A stretch of DNA of 64,000 bases. Source: Bradyrhizobium commune. GTDB lineage: Bacteria; Pseudomonadota; Alphaproteobacteria; Rhizobiales; Xanthobacteraceae. The position numbers and the translations under genes were made by a program. Each line of letters opens with the position of its first letter. Position 1 is the first letter of the stretch. This document shows, piece by piece, positions 36,664 through 45,346 of this stretch. The stretch spans positions 1,302,001 through 1,366,000 of the forward strand of contig NZ_CP061379.1 of the NCBI RefSeq assembly GCF_015624505.1, given 5' to 3'. The notes below the pieces were generated by a model. The model did not search any database, was not told the DNA's origin, and was given only the letters and a program-made list of their open reading frames with translations.

Positions 36664-37284
36664 ATGCCGGGGAACATGCTTTCCAAGGGTGAGGTATTCG
36701 TCATTGAAACCGACGCTGCCTCCCGCGAACAACTCTCAACGGCGCTTCAACAGAGCGCCTATGACGTGATCTGCTTTGCCGACGGCGCCTCGCTGTTGTC
36801 CGAAGCTAGGGCACGGATGCCGGCCTGCGTGCTGCTGGAGATGCCGCCCGATCGCTCCGCCCTCGACGTGCTCAAGCGGCTGCGCGAGGAGAATTGCATG
36901 GCGCCGGTGCTGGTGACCTCGGCCAATGGCAGCATCGCGATGGCGGTCGACGCCATCAGGAGCGGCGCGGCCGATTTCATCGAAAAGCCGTTCCGCACCC
37001 GTGACATCGTCAACCGCATCGACGCCGCGATCGACGAGTTCGCGCAGCCCGATGCGAGCCGGCAGCGCTGGCTGCCCGGCTGCGAGCCGCTGACCGTGCG
37101 CGAAGGCGACGTGCTCGAACATCTCGCCGCCGGCCTGACCAACAAGGAGATCGCTCGGCGCATGCATCTGAGCGCACGCACGGTCGAGGGCTATCGCGCC
37201 AGCATTTTGAAGAAGGCCGGCGCCAAGAACGTGACCGATCTGCTCCGCCGCATCTTCGGCCAGGGTTCGCCCGGCCAGATCTGA
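36664..37284 (+). CDS. FixJ/NarL-type response regulator with Glu at the phospho-acceptor site
   Basis: A 206-residue regulator with a receiver domain (about residues 8-122) and a LuxR-type helix-turn-helix (LTVREGDVLEHLAAGLTNKE, then ARTVEGYRASILKKAGA). By alignment with FixJ the phospho-acceptor Asp is replaced by Glu (CVLLEMPP) and the DD acid pair reads ETD. The switch Thr (LVTSAN) and the Lys (FIEKPF) are kept. The protein may therefore work without phosphorylation. No histidine kinase gene is adjacent. A second start at 36676 is possible. Confidence 0.85.
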   Translation: MPGNMLSKGEVFVIETDAASREQLSTALQQSAYDVICFADGASLLSEARARMPACVLLEMPPDRSALDVLKRLREENCMAPVLVTSANGSIAMAVDAIRSGAADFIEKPFRTRDIVNRIDAAIDEFAQPDASRQRWLPGCEPLTVREGDVLEHLAAGLTNKEIARRMHLSARTVEGYRASILKKAGAKNVTDLLRRIFGQGSPGQI

Positions 37285-37450
37285 TCTGCTGCGGGCCAAT
37301 GGCGCGTTCCGCGGCCTTGGTGCCGCCGTAGCGGCGCCCCACGGAAACCCCATTCGAACCAGTTCCTTCGCTGCCGCGTCTTACCACGATGGCGTGGCAT
37401 TTCTCGCGCGTCCGGCTGGCGGCGCAGCGATATCGGCAGGAGGGATCTTT

Positions 37451-39142
37451 ATGCGGACGATCGCAAGATATCTGGCGACGACGAGCCTGGTTCTGGTGAC
37501 CAATGCTGTCGTCTTACCGTCATGGGCTGCCGATGTGGACGCCACATCGGCCATCGATACCGTCACCGTCTATCCCGATGGCGCCACTGTGACGCGCGTC
37601 ATGGTCCTGGATATCGCCTCGGGCGACAGCACGCTGGTCGCCAGGGATTTTCCGCTCTCGCTCGATCCGTCCTCCCTCCGGGTCGAGGGCGAGGCGGGCG
37701 CAAAGCTCACCATCGGCACGATCGACGCGCGCCCGCCGCGCGCGGCGCAGCCCGTCAACCTCCCGGAACTCGACAAGCGCATCGAAGCGCTGAGGGATCA
37801 GCGCGCCGATCTGCAAGGCGACATCGATGCGGCCACCGCCCGGCGCAAGTTCGCGCAGCACTTTGCCGAAGCGTCTCCGGCCGGTCTCGGCGAGAAGGGC
37901 GAGGCTCGGCCGATCGCTGAATGGCGCGCGGCCTTTACTGCCGTGGCCGAGGAAATCGCGACCGCTGACACCGCGATCCGCGATGCTGCGCGAAAGCAGC
38001 GTGAGATCGACCGCCAGATCGCGCAGCTCGAAGCCGAGCGCGCGGCCAAGCCGCCGAGCAAGCTCGAGGTGAGGATCGATGTCGCTTCAGCGGCTGCGAC
38101 GAAGGCGACGCTGCGCGTGACTTACGCTGTGCGCAATGCGCGCTGGCTGCCGCTTTACGACGCCCGGCTCGACACCGGCGGCAAGGACCGCAAGCCGCAG
38201 CTCGAGCTGGTTCGCCGCGCCGAGGTCACGCAATCGACCGGCGAGGACTGGTCGAATGTCACGCTCGGTGTCTCCACCGTTCGTATCGGCCGTGGCGGCA
38301 GCGCTCCGGAGCTGATCTCGCTGGTTGCGCAGTATCCGCAGGTGCCGAAGCCGCGGGCCCTCGGTGCGGTCTCGGACGCCATGCCGTCAGCCGCGCCCGC
38401 GCCTATGTTGCGAAGGATGGAGCAGGCATCTTCCAATATGAAAGACAAAGACGAAATTGCGCCGGCCCAGCGCGCCGACGAGCAACAGGCGGCCGCCGAG
38501 ATCGGCGACTTCCAGGCCACCTTCAAGATCCCCGGCCACGTCAGCCTCGGTGCCGCCGAAGGCGCCAAGAGCCTGCGCATCGCTTCAATGTCGGTGCCGG
38601 CCGATCTCGCGGTGCGCGCCGCGCCGGTTCAGGACCCCACCGCCTTCCTCGAAGCGAGCTTCAAGCAGGCCGACGACACGACGTTGCTGCCAGGCAAGGT
38701 CGCGATCTATCGTGATGGCGTCTTCGTCGGCCGCGGCAAGCTCTCGGCCTCGGCCAAGGACGACATCGTCCGGCTCGGCTTCGGCGCCGACGACAAGGTC
38801 AAGATCGAGCGCGCGGTGCTCAAGCGCAATGAGGGCTCGGCCGGCCTACTGGTCACGACCTCGAAGACCGACGAGCGTGCGTTCAAGACCACAATCCGCA
38901 ACGGTCACGACTTCCCGATCAAGGTCGCGATCGAGGATCAGCTGCCGGTCAGCGAGAGCGAGGAAATCACGGTCGAAATGCTGCCCACGACCACGCCACC
39001 CACGGCAAAGGATATCCGCGACAAGCGCGGCGTGCTGGAATGGTCGTTCGACGCCAAGCCCGGCGAAGTCAAGGACATCAACTTCGCCTGGCGCGTCCGC
39101 TGGCCGAAGGACAAGAACGTGGTAATCGCGCCAGCGGGCTAG
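37451..39142 (+). CDS. MuiA-like DUF4139-domain protein
   Basis: A 563-residue exported protein with a signal peptide (ATTSLVLVTNAVVLPSWAAD). An N-terminal DUF4140-like part follows (IDTVTVYPDGATVTRVMVLD), then a coiled-coil segment (about 115-225). A C-terminal DUF4139 domain begins near TLRVTYAVRNARWLPLYDAR. This is the architecture of mucoidy inhibitor A-like proteins, whose biochemical role is unknown. The ATG at 37451 follows CAGGAGGGAT. It stands alone between the response regulator and the convergent phytase-like gene. Confidence 0.87.
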   Translation: MRTIARYLATTSLVLVTNAVVLPSWAADVDATSAIDTVTVYPDGATVTRVMVLDIASGDSTLVARDFPLSLDPSSLRVEGEAGAKLTIGTIDARPPRAAQPVNLPELDKRIEALRDQRADLQGDIDAATARRKFAQHFAEASPAGLGEKGEARPIAEWRAAFTAVAEEIATADTAIRDAARKQREIDRQIAQLEAERAAKPPSKLEVRIDVASAAATKATLRVTYAVRNARWLPLYDARLDTGGKDRKPQLELVRRAEVTQSTGEDWSNVTLGVSTVRIGRGGSAPELISLVAQYPQVPKPRALGAVSDAMPSAAPAPMLRRMEQASSNMKDKDEIAPAQRADEQQAAAEIGDFQATFKIPGHVSLGAAEGAKSLRIASMSVPADLAVRAAPVQDPTAFLEASFKQADDTTLLPGKVAIYRDGVFVGRGKLSASAKDDIVRLGFGADDKVKIERAVLKRNEGSAGLLVTTSKTDERAFKTTIRNGHDFPIKVAIEDQLPVSESEEITVEMLPTTTPPTAKDIRDKRGVLEWSFDAKPGEVKDINFAWRVRWPKDKNVVIAPAG

Positions 39143-39167
39143 AGTCGGTCGCGACACGACGGAGGTG

Positions 39168-39187
39168 CTGTCCCGCTTGCGGGAGAG
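39168..39187. terminator. Short hairpin between convergent genes
   Basis: TCCCG and CGGGA arms with loop CTTG (39171-39184), flanked by partly pairing CT and AG. It lies in the 70-base gap between the MuiA-like and phytase-like genes and may terminate either. Confidence 0.4.
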
Positions 39188-39212
39188 GGAGCGCACCTTC
39201 GCCGCCGAACCC

Positions 39213-40568
39213 TTACTTCGCCTTCAGGAAGTCCGCGACCTCGAGCAGCATGAACTCGTTGTCGTCGGCCTTGTTGGGATCGCGGCTCGAGGAGAACGGC
39301 AGATTGTTGTCGTTGCCGACGATGATGTGGGCGTCGTCGACACGATCGACGTTCTCGATGGTGAAGAACGGGAAGGTGTAGACGCCGTCATTGAGCGGCT
39401 TGCGGGCATTCTTGTCGGGGTCCTGGATCTTCATGAGGTCGATATAGCCGATCTTGCGCACGGGCTTGCCGACATTGGCGTCGGACAGCTCGATCTTGTA
39501 GATGCGCTTGAACTTGGCAACGTCCGGGAAGCAGTTCTCGCCGCGGGTGCCAGCCGGGCAGGCCTTGTCGGGCGTGCCTTCGCCATTGTCGCGCTCGATC
39601 ACGAGGCCGGCTACCGGGTCCATCATGTTGAAGTCGCCGATGGCGTTGCCGTTCTGCTCGAACACATACTGCCAGTAGCGACCCGTGAACTTTTCGGTAG
39701 CGACGTCGAATTCGAGGATGCGCGAGGCTTCCTTGCCGTCGACCCGCTCCCAGTCCTTCTTGTCGGCGTCCCACAGCGGGCCTTCGAGCAGGCCGTAGAG
39801 GAACTTGCCGTCCTTCGACGAAGCAAAGCCTTCAAAACCCTTGGAGCGGCGGAGATTGACGTTGGTGTAGGTCGCGCCCGGCGCGCCCGGGGTCGAGACC
39901 GCCCAATGGTCGGGCGAGCGCACCGGCTTGCCGTCGGCGATGGTCTCGAACAGGGCGAGGATCTTGCCGGTCTTGTCGGCCTTCAGGATGTAGGGGCCGA
40001 ACTCGTCGCCGATCCAGAAGGTGTCGCCGATGATCTGGAAACCCTCGGTGTCGAAATCGGCGCCGGTGAGGTAGCGCTTCTCGGTGTCCTCATGCACGAT
40101 GCGGAACGGCACGCGTCTGTCGGGATCGTGCAGGAAGATGGTCTCCTGGCGCTCGATCTTGCCGCTCGCCCAATCCATCCTGTAGCGGTTGAGATACAGC
40201 ATCGAGTCCATCGAGTTGGCGCGCGCGCCCATGCCGTTGTCGGTGATGACCCAGTAGCTGCCGTCGGGCATATGCTTGATGCCGGAATGGCCCTGGAGCG
40301 GCTGGCCCTTGAACGGCAGCGAGATGCCGGTCGGACGCTCAAACGACTTGCCCATCACGGTGCCGAGCGCGTCGACGCGTTTTCCCGTGGTGTACTTGCC
40401 GGACGTCTTGAGATCCGCGGGCGCGTCCGCCGGCGCATCGATGAAGGTCGCGGCCGGCATCACCACGTGGCCGGCGAGCTTGGCCGGGAATTCGCCCTCG
40501 CTCTCGGCGAGCGCGCTGCTCGCGGCGAGAATGATCGTTGCGACGGTGCTGAGAAAAGTCGCGCGCAT
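39213..40568 (-). CDS. Secreted phytase-like esterase
   Basis: A 451-residue protein with a signal peptide (TVATIILAASSALAESEG) and one domain of the phytase-like (PF13449) type, probably a beta propeller. Family segments are HSGIKHMPDGSYWVITDNGM, FWIGDEFGPYILKADKTGKI and GFEGFASSKDGKFLYGLLEG. Such proteins are called esterase-like phytases, but few are characterised. It lies 85 bases after the second CUT1 operon on the same strand. It could be expressed with that operon and act on its substrate in the periplasm. Confidence 0.85.
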   Translation of the reverse strand: MRATFLSTVATIILAASSALAESEGEFPAKLAGHVVMPAATFIDAPADAPADLKTSGKYTTGKRVDALGTVMGKSFERPTGISLPFKGQPLQGHSGIKHMPDGSYWVITDNGMGARANSMDSMLYLNRYRMDWASGKIERQETIFLHDPDRRVPFRIVHEDTEKRYLTGADFDTEGFQIIGDTFWIGDEFGPYILKADKTGKILALFETIADGKPVRSPDHWAVSTPGAPGATYTNVNLRRSKGFEGFASSKDGKFLYGLLEGPLWDADKKDWERVDGKEASRILEFDVATEKFTGRYWQYVFEQNGNAIGDFNMMDPVAGLVIERDNGEGTPDKACPAGTRGENCFPDVAKFKRIYKIELSDANVGKPVRKIGYIDLMKIQDPDKNARKPLNDGVYTFPFFTIENVDRVDDAHIIVGNDNNLPFSSSRDPNKADDNEFMLLEVADFLKAK

Positions 40569-40653
40569 GTGCGTCTCCTGTTAGCGGACGCACGCCTTAT
40601 GGGGATTGCATATTGCAATTTTGTGAAGTCGGGCGAAACGCCGCAGGCGCCGG

Positions 40654-41550
40654 TTACTCCTTCACCGCGCCCGTCAGCGACGAGACGTAATAGTCCACGA
40701 ACAGCGAGTAGAAGATCGCAACCGGCAATGAGCCGAGCAGCGAGCCCGCCATCAGCGCGCCCCATTGATAGACGTCGCCGGTGACGAGCTCGGTCAGGAT
40801 CGCGACCGGCACGGTCTTGTTGGCGCCGCTCTGGATGAAGGCGAGCGCATAGATAAACTCGTTCCAGGACAGCGTGAAGGAGAAGATGCCGGCCGAGATC
40901 AGCCCGGGCACCGCGAGCGGTAGTGTGATCCGCCGCAGGATCTGCAGCCGCGTCGCGCCGTCGACCAGTGCGCATTCCTCGAGCTCGTAGGGGATCGACT
41001 TGAAATAGCCGATCAGGAGCCAGGTGCAGAACGGCACCAGGAAGGTTGGATAGACCAGAATCAGCGCCAGCGGTGAATCGAACAGGCCGAACTGCACCAC
41101 GACGGTTGCGAGCGGAATGAACAGGATCGACGGCGGCACCAGGTAGGCGAGATAGATGCCGAGGCCGACATAAGCACTGCCGCGGAAGCGCAGGCGCTCG
41201 ATGGCGTAGGCGGCGAGCGTGCTCGCGATCAGCGACAGCGTGGTCGAGCCGATCGCGACCAGCATCGTCGTCCACAGCCAGCGCGGATAGGCGGTGTCGA
41301 ACAAGAGATGCTTGATGTGGGCGAGTGTCGGAGAGGAGATCCAGAACGGGTTGTGCTCCTTGTAGTTCATCAGCTCGGCGTTCGGCTTGAACGACGTGAT
41401 CGCCATCCAGTAGAACGGAAACAGCAGGATCAGCACGAAGCAGCCGAGCGGCAGATAGATCATCATCAGCCGCCGCAGCCCGGAATCCCAGGCCATGGTG
41501 TCGGGTGCCGCCCTCGCGTCGGCGGTCGGTTGCGCGACGGTGTCAGTCAT
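40654..41550 (-). CDS. Carbohydrate ABC permease, CUT1 system 2 (MalG-like)
   Basis: A 298-residue permease with about six membrane segments. The coupling loop reads ELEECALVDGATRLQILRRI, where Cys replaces the first Ala of the EAA motif, a small departure. The C-terminal end (FVDYYVSSLTGAVKE) fits CUT1 permeases. Its start overlaps the end of the upstream permease by eight bases. It ends the binding protein-permease-permease set, which lacks an ATPase gene. Confidence 0.9.
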   Translation of the reverse strand: MTDTVAQPTADARAAPDTMAWDSGLRRLMMIYLPLGCFVLILLFPFYWMAITSFKPNAELMNYKEHNPFWISSPTLAHIKHLLFDTAYPRWLWTTMLVAIGSTTLSLIASTLAAYAIERLRFRGSAYVGLGIYLAYLVPPSILFIPLATVVVQFGLFDSPLALILVYPTFLVPFCTWLLIGYFKSIPYELEECALVDGATRLQILRRITLPLAVPGLISAGIFSFTLSWNEFIYALAFIQSGANKTVPVAILTELVTGDVYQWGALMAGSLLGSLPVAIFYSLFVDYYVSSLTGAVKE

Positions 41551-42499
41551 TGGCCTCTCCCTGCTGCCATTTGCGGCGCGCCAGGCCGAAATAGGAGAAC
41601 AGCGTCGCGAACACCAGGAACGGGATCATCGACACCGCGATCGCCGCACCTTCGCCGAGCTCGCCGCCGGCGATGCCGCGCTGGAAGGCGAGCGTCGCCA
41701 GCAGATGGGTCGAGTTGACGGGCCCGCCGCGGGTAATGGCGTAGACGAGCTGGAAGTCGGTAAAGGTGAAGATGATCGAGAAGGTCATGACGATGGCGAG
41801 GATCGGCATCATCATCGGGAAGGTGATGTAGCGGAAGCGCTGCCAGGCGCTGGCGCCGTCGAGCATCGCGGCCTCGTAGAGCGAGGGCGAGATGGTCTGC
41901 AAGCCCGCGAGAAGCGAAATCGCGACAAAGGGAATGCCGCGCCAGATGTTGGCGGCGATCAGCGAGAAGCGCGCCGGCCACGGTGAGCCGAGGAAGTCGA
42001 TGTTGCTCGTGCGCCAATGCAGCACGTCGACCAGCAGATAGGAGATGATCGAGAATTGCGGATCATAGATCCACCAGAACGCCAGCGCCGAGAGCACCGT
42101 CGGCACGATCCAGGGCAACAGGATGATCGCGCGCAACAGGCTCTTGAACGGAAAATGGTTGTTGAGCAGCAACGCGAGCCAGAAGCCGAGCGCGAACTTT
42201 CCGAAGGTCGCGATGGCCGTGTAGACCACGCTGTAGAATACCGCGTTCCACCACAGGGGATCGGTGAGCAGATACTGGAAGTTCTCCAGGCCGACGAAGA
42301 CGCCCTTCCGCCCGATCGTGGTGTCGGTGAAGGCCAGCCAGATGCCCAGGCCGAGCGGATAGGTCAGGAACACCGCGAGCAGCCCGATCGCGGGCGCGAG
42401 GCACATCACGATCAGGAACGGCTTGGTGTCGAACAGCCGCACCAGCCAGGATGGCTGCCGTTGCGTCAGGGCGGGAGAGGGGAGCGTGGTCACGGACAT
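41543..42499 (-). CDS. Carbohydrate ABC permease, CUT1 system 2 (MalF-like)
   Basis: A 318-residue permease. The EAA loop is SLYEAAMLDGASAWQRFRYI, with TFPMMMPI after it. Other CUT1 segments are LPWIVPTVLSALAFWWIYDP and FTDFQLVYAITRGGP. Its start is about 118 bases from the end of the binding-protein gene, and the gap holds a degenerate repeat. It overlaps the second permease gene, indicating coupled translation. Confidence 0.9.
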   Translation of the reverse strand: MSVTTLPSPALTQRQPSWLVRLFDTKPFLIVMCLAPAIGLLAVFLTYPLGLGIWLAFTDTTIGRKGVFVGLENFQYLLTDPLWWNAVFYSVVYTAIATFGKFALGFWLALLLNNHFPFKSLLRAIILLPWIVPTVLSALAFWWIYDPQFSIISYLLVDVLHWRTSNIDFLGSPWPARFSLIAANIWRGIPFVAISLLAGLQTISPSLYEAAMLDGASAWQRFRYITFPMMMPILAIVMTFSIIFTFTDFQLVYAITRGGPVNSTHLLATLAFQRGIAGGELGEGAAIAVSMIPFLVFATLFSYFGLARRKWQQGEAND

Positions 42500-42533
42500 T
42501 GGGTTGTTGGCCTGTCTTTGGAGGTCACCACAC

Positions 42534-42604
42534 CGTCATCACGAGCGAAGCGACTCGTCCGCCGAAGCTCTAGCGAAGGCACAAGCCGCTGCTCGCAATG
42601 ATGG
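42534..42604. repeat. Degenerate interspersed repeat with inverted ends
   Basis: CATCACGAGCGAAGCG at the left and CGCTGCTCGCAATGATG at the right form partly complementary ends of a 70-base element between the binding-protein and permease genes of CUT1 system 2. It resembles a common rhizobial intergenic repeat. It may fold into a stem-loop in the operon transcript. Confidence 0.5.
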
Positions 42605-42616
42605 TACTTCCCGCAA

Positions 42617-43954
42617 CTACCTCCTGAAGTATCGCTTCGCCCGCCGCTCCGCCTCCGCCGCGGCGGCTTCCGGCGTCGCCGCATCGGTGGCGACAGATGC
42701 GAACATCTGGACGAGCACGTAGTCAGCACCTACGGCGCCGGTCGCAGTCGAGATCGGCCCCTTGTAGCCAGTCCAGTATTCGTTCCGCATGGTGTCCTTG
42801 AAGATCTTCACTTTCGGATCACCCGACCACACGGCTGCGTCGTCGTAAGCCGCGAGCGGCTGCGCCCAGTAGCCACTGTTGGCGTTGAGCCAAGGTTCGT
42901 ACTGCTCCTTCTCGAGCATGAACTGGAGGAACGCCTTTGCCGCGTTGGGATAAGGGCTGTGCTTGAATACCATTGCATTCAGCGTGAGGCCGGACATCGG
43001 GGGACTCGGCGCGAGCCCCTTCGGCAGGAACTGATGCTCGCTGTCGTCGGCAATCGGCTTGGTCGCGGGATCGTTCTTCAATGAGAAATAGAGCGAGACG
43101 CCGTTCGCGGTCAGCGCGATTTCCTGGGAGGAATAGGCGCGATTGTTCGATACGTCGTTCCAGGACGGCGTGCCGGCGATGAAGGTCGGGTACAGCTCCT
43201 TCAGATATTTCAGTGCTGCGATCGTTTCCTTGCTGTTGATGGTAAGATTGCCGTCTACGTCGAGCAGCGCGGCGCCGTGCGACCACAGCAGCCATTCCGC
43301 AAAGCCGTTGCCGTCGCCGACGGCGTTGCCGAGCGCGAAACCGGCCGGTTTGCCGGCTTTCTGCAATTTACGGCAGACGTCGAGGACCCCGGCATGATCC
43401 TCGGGCACGCGGTCGAAGCCGATCTGTTGCAGCACCGACTTGCGGTAGATCAGCGGCCCTCCGCTGGCGCCGAACGGCAGGCCGATCCAGTCGTTGCTCT
43501 TGGCGCGCTTACCGAACTTCGAGGCCAGGAAGAGCCAGCCGCCGTAGCGCTTGCCGAGGTATTCGGCGACATCGCTGAGCTCGATCAGCTTGTCGACGTA
43601 GATATGCGGCGCGTCGCGGAAGCCGATGATGATGTCGGGACCGGCGCCGGAATTGGCTGTCACCGCCGTCTGCTGGTTGATGTCCTCCCAGCCGACGAAA
43701 TCGACCTTGACCTCGACACCGGTGTCCTTGGTGAATTTTGTCGCATTGGCGCGGAACACGTCTTCGTCGGCCTGGACGAAGCGCACCGGCCGCAGCATGC
43801 GCAGCGTCGCGCCCTTCTCGATCGGCAGTTTCGGCGCGGGGACGTCCGCGGCCTTGATCGCGGATTGGGCGTGCGCTGCAACACCGGAGGCAGCGAACGT
43901 TGCTGCGGACAGGCCCAGCGCCAAGGCATCACGACGCGTGATGTCGTTCCTCAT
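42617..43954 (-). CDS. Extracellular sugar-binding protein with Tat-type signal, CUT1 system 2
   Basis: A 445-residue binding protein. The N-terminus (NDITRRDALALGLSAATFAA) has a twin-arginine-type signal peptide, so it may be exported folded. The mature domain is SBP_bac_1-like (RFVQADEDVFRANATKFTKD, GVEVKVDFVGWEDINQQ). A late segment NAAKAFLQFMLEKEQYEPW fits the family. The C-terminus ends in a basic tail (EAERRAKRYFRR). It follows the 2-hydroxyacid dehydrogenase gene and precedes two permeases. Confidence 0.88.
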   Translation of the reverse strand: MRNDITRRDALALGLSAATFAASGVAAHAQSAIKAADVPAPKLPIEKGATLRMLRPVRFVQADEDVFRANATKFTKDTGVEVKVDFVGWEDINQQTAVTANSGAGPDIIIGFRDAPHIYVDKLIELSDVAEYLGKRYGGWLFLASKFGKRAKSNDWIGLPFGASGGPLIYRKSVLQQIGFDRVPEDHAGVLDVCRKLQKAGKPAGFALGNAVGDGNGFAEWLLWSHGAALLDVDGNLTINSKETIAALKYLKELYPTFIAGTPSWNDVSNNRAYSSQEIALTANGVSLYFSLKNDPATKPIADDSEHQFLPKGLAPSPPMSGLTLNAMVFKHSPYPNAAKAFLQFMLEKEQYEPWLNANSGYWAQPLAAYDDAAVWSGDPKVKIFKDTMRNEYWTGYKGPISTATGAVGADYVLVQMFASVATDAATPEAAAAEAERRAKRYFRR

Positions 43955-43975
43955 CAGTTCCTCCCTGTGATGTCT

Positions 43976-44005
43976 CCCTTCCCGGCGTTGATCGCCGGTG
44001 AAGGG
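43976..44005. promoter_or_regulatory. Hairpin between dehydrogenase and binding-protein genes
   Basis: The arms CCCTTCCCGGCG and CGCCGGTGAAGGG with loop TTGAT form a near-perfect stem of about 12 pairs in the 97-base gap. It is close to the ribosome site of the binding-protein gene (GGGAGGA). It could act as an RNA stability element, attenuator or processing site. Confidence 0.45.
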
Positions 44006-44051
44006 CCGTTCCGGTTTTGCCGGTCTTTCGGCGCGTTTTGCGCCGGCCGCC

Positions 44052-45095
44052 TCAGCTGTTCGGACCGCGGTCCATGCTGACGGGCTGCCAGCGGCGGAGC
44101 GCGGTGTCCTGCAGCACCGACGGATTGACGCAGCTTACCGGCCACATGCCCTGAAGCACCAGTGACAATTCGTAGCCCACGCGGCGCTTGCGCGCCTCGT
44201 CGAACCGTGCCGAGGCCGAGGCGACATGGGCGGTCAGGGTCACGCTCTCCATGCCCAGAAGCGGGTTGTTGTGCGAGGGCGGCTCCTTCTCCAGCACGTC
44301 GAGGGCGGCATGTGCGATCCAGCCCTCCTGCAGCGCCTTGATCAGGCTTTCCTCGTCGACCGTCGCGCCGCGGCCGGTGTTGATGAAGATCGAGCCTTTC
44401 TTCATCTGCCGAAAGTGCTTCTCCGTCAGCATGTGATGCACCTCGGGCCGGGCCGGCGCGTGCATCGAGATGAAGTCGGATTGCGACAGCACCTCGTTCA
44501 GCGTCGCCGGGATGACGCCATGGTCCCACATCAGCGTTTCCTGGATGAAGGGATCGTAGGCCATCATGCGCAGGCCGAACGGGGCGGCGCGCTTCGCAAC
44601 CGCGCGCGCGACGCGGCCGAACGAGACGAAGCCGAGCGTATGGCCCATCAGCCGCGGAATCTTCAGGAGCGCCGGCCGGCCCTCGGCCCAGCGCCCGCTG
44701 CGCACCATCCTGTCCTGCTCGACCAGGCGGCGGAAGCCGGCGAGCAGCAGCATCATGGCGTGGTCGGCGACCTCCTCGATGAAGGTGTCGGGGATGTTGG
44801 TGACGGGAATGCCGCGCGCGGTTGCCGCCTTCACATCGACGCTGTCGACGCCGACCGAGCCGAGCGTGATGACCTTGCAGCTCTCGAGTGCGTCGATGAT
44901 GGTCTTGGTGATCGGGATGCCCTTGGCGTAGATCGCGTCGGCGTTTTTCGCGGCGACGATGAACTCGGCCTCGTTGGCGGGGGCCTCGACGATCTCGGCA
45001 TCGATCGGATCGAGCGCCTCGCGCTCGTATGAATAGTCGCTGCCGGCGACCGTGAAGCTCGCGCCCTTCGGCGTCACCACCCTGTATTTCGGCAT
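44052..45095 (-). CDS. D-2-hydroxyacid dehydrogenase family protein
   Basis: A 347-residue NAD-dependent dehydrogenase of the 2-hydroxyacid family. The nucleotide-binding region is [20 protein letters not shown]; the usual GxGxxG is altered here to GFVSFG. Catalytic-domain segments are [35 protein letters not shown] and LDVLEKEPP. The usual catalytic His region near the end reads [16 protein letters not shown]. The ATG at 45095 follows GGGAGCAGGA. It heads the second CUT1 operon and may process the imported compound. Confidence 0.87.
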   Translation of the reverse strand: MPKYRVVTPKGASFTVAGSDYSYEREALDPIDAEIVEAPANEAEFIVAAKNADAIYAKGIPITKTIIDALESCKVITLGSVGVDSVDVKAATARGIPVTNIPDTFIEEVADHAMMLLLAGFRRLVEQDRMVRSGRWAEGRPALLKIPRLMGHTLGFVSFGRVARAVAKRAAPFGLRMMAYDPFIQETLMWDHGVIPATLNEVLSQSDFISMHAPARPEVHHMLTEKHFRQMKKGSIFINTGRGATVDEESLIKALQEGWIAHAALDVLEKEPPSHNNPLLGMESVTLTAHVASASARFDEARKRRVGYELSLVLQGMWPVSCVNPSVLQDTALRRWQPVSMDRGPNS

Positions 45096-45346
45096 TTCCT
45101 GCTCCCGATTTGGTTTGTCGGTTCTTGTTGTGGCCGGCCTCCTTGGGCGGGCCTTTGCGTCTTTTACGCGAAATCGATGCGGTCGCGTACAATTCCCGGT
45201 TGTCGTGGCAGCGATTATTTGCCGGTTTCCCGGCAGCGTACGGGCTTCTACGGAGGCGTGTAAGTAACTTGCTAAGGGGTCTAACGGTAAAAATTGACTC
45301 AAATCAGAAAAACCGCGCCGCGTTCGCGCCGTTCAAGGAGCCCATC

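Noticed and set aside
37284..37450. A TTCGAA-containing stretch resembling a tRNA T-loop
   Set aside because: No acceptor stem, anticodon arm or T-stem pairing can be built around it on either strand.
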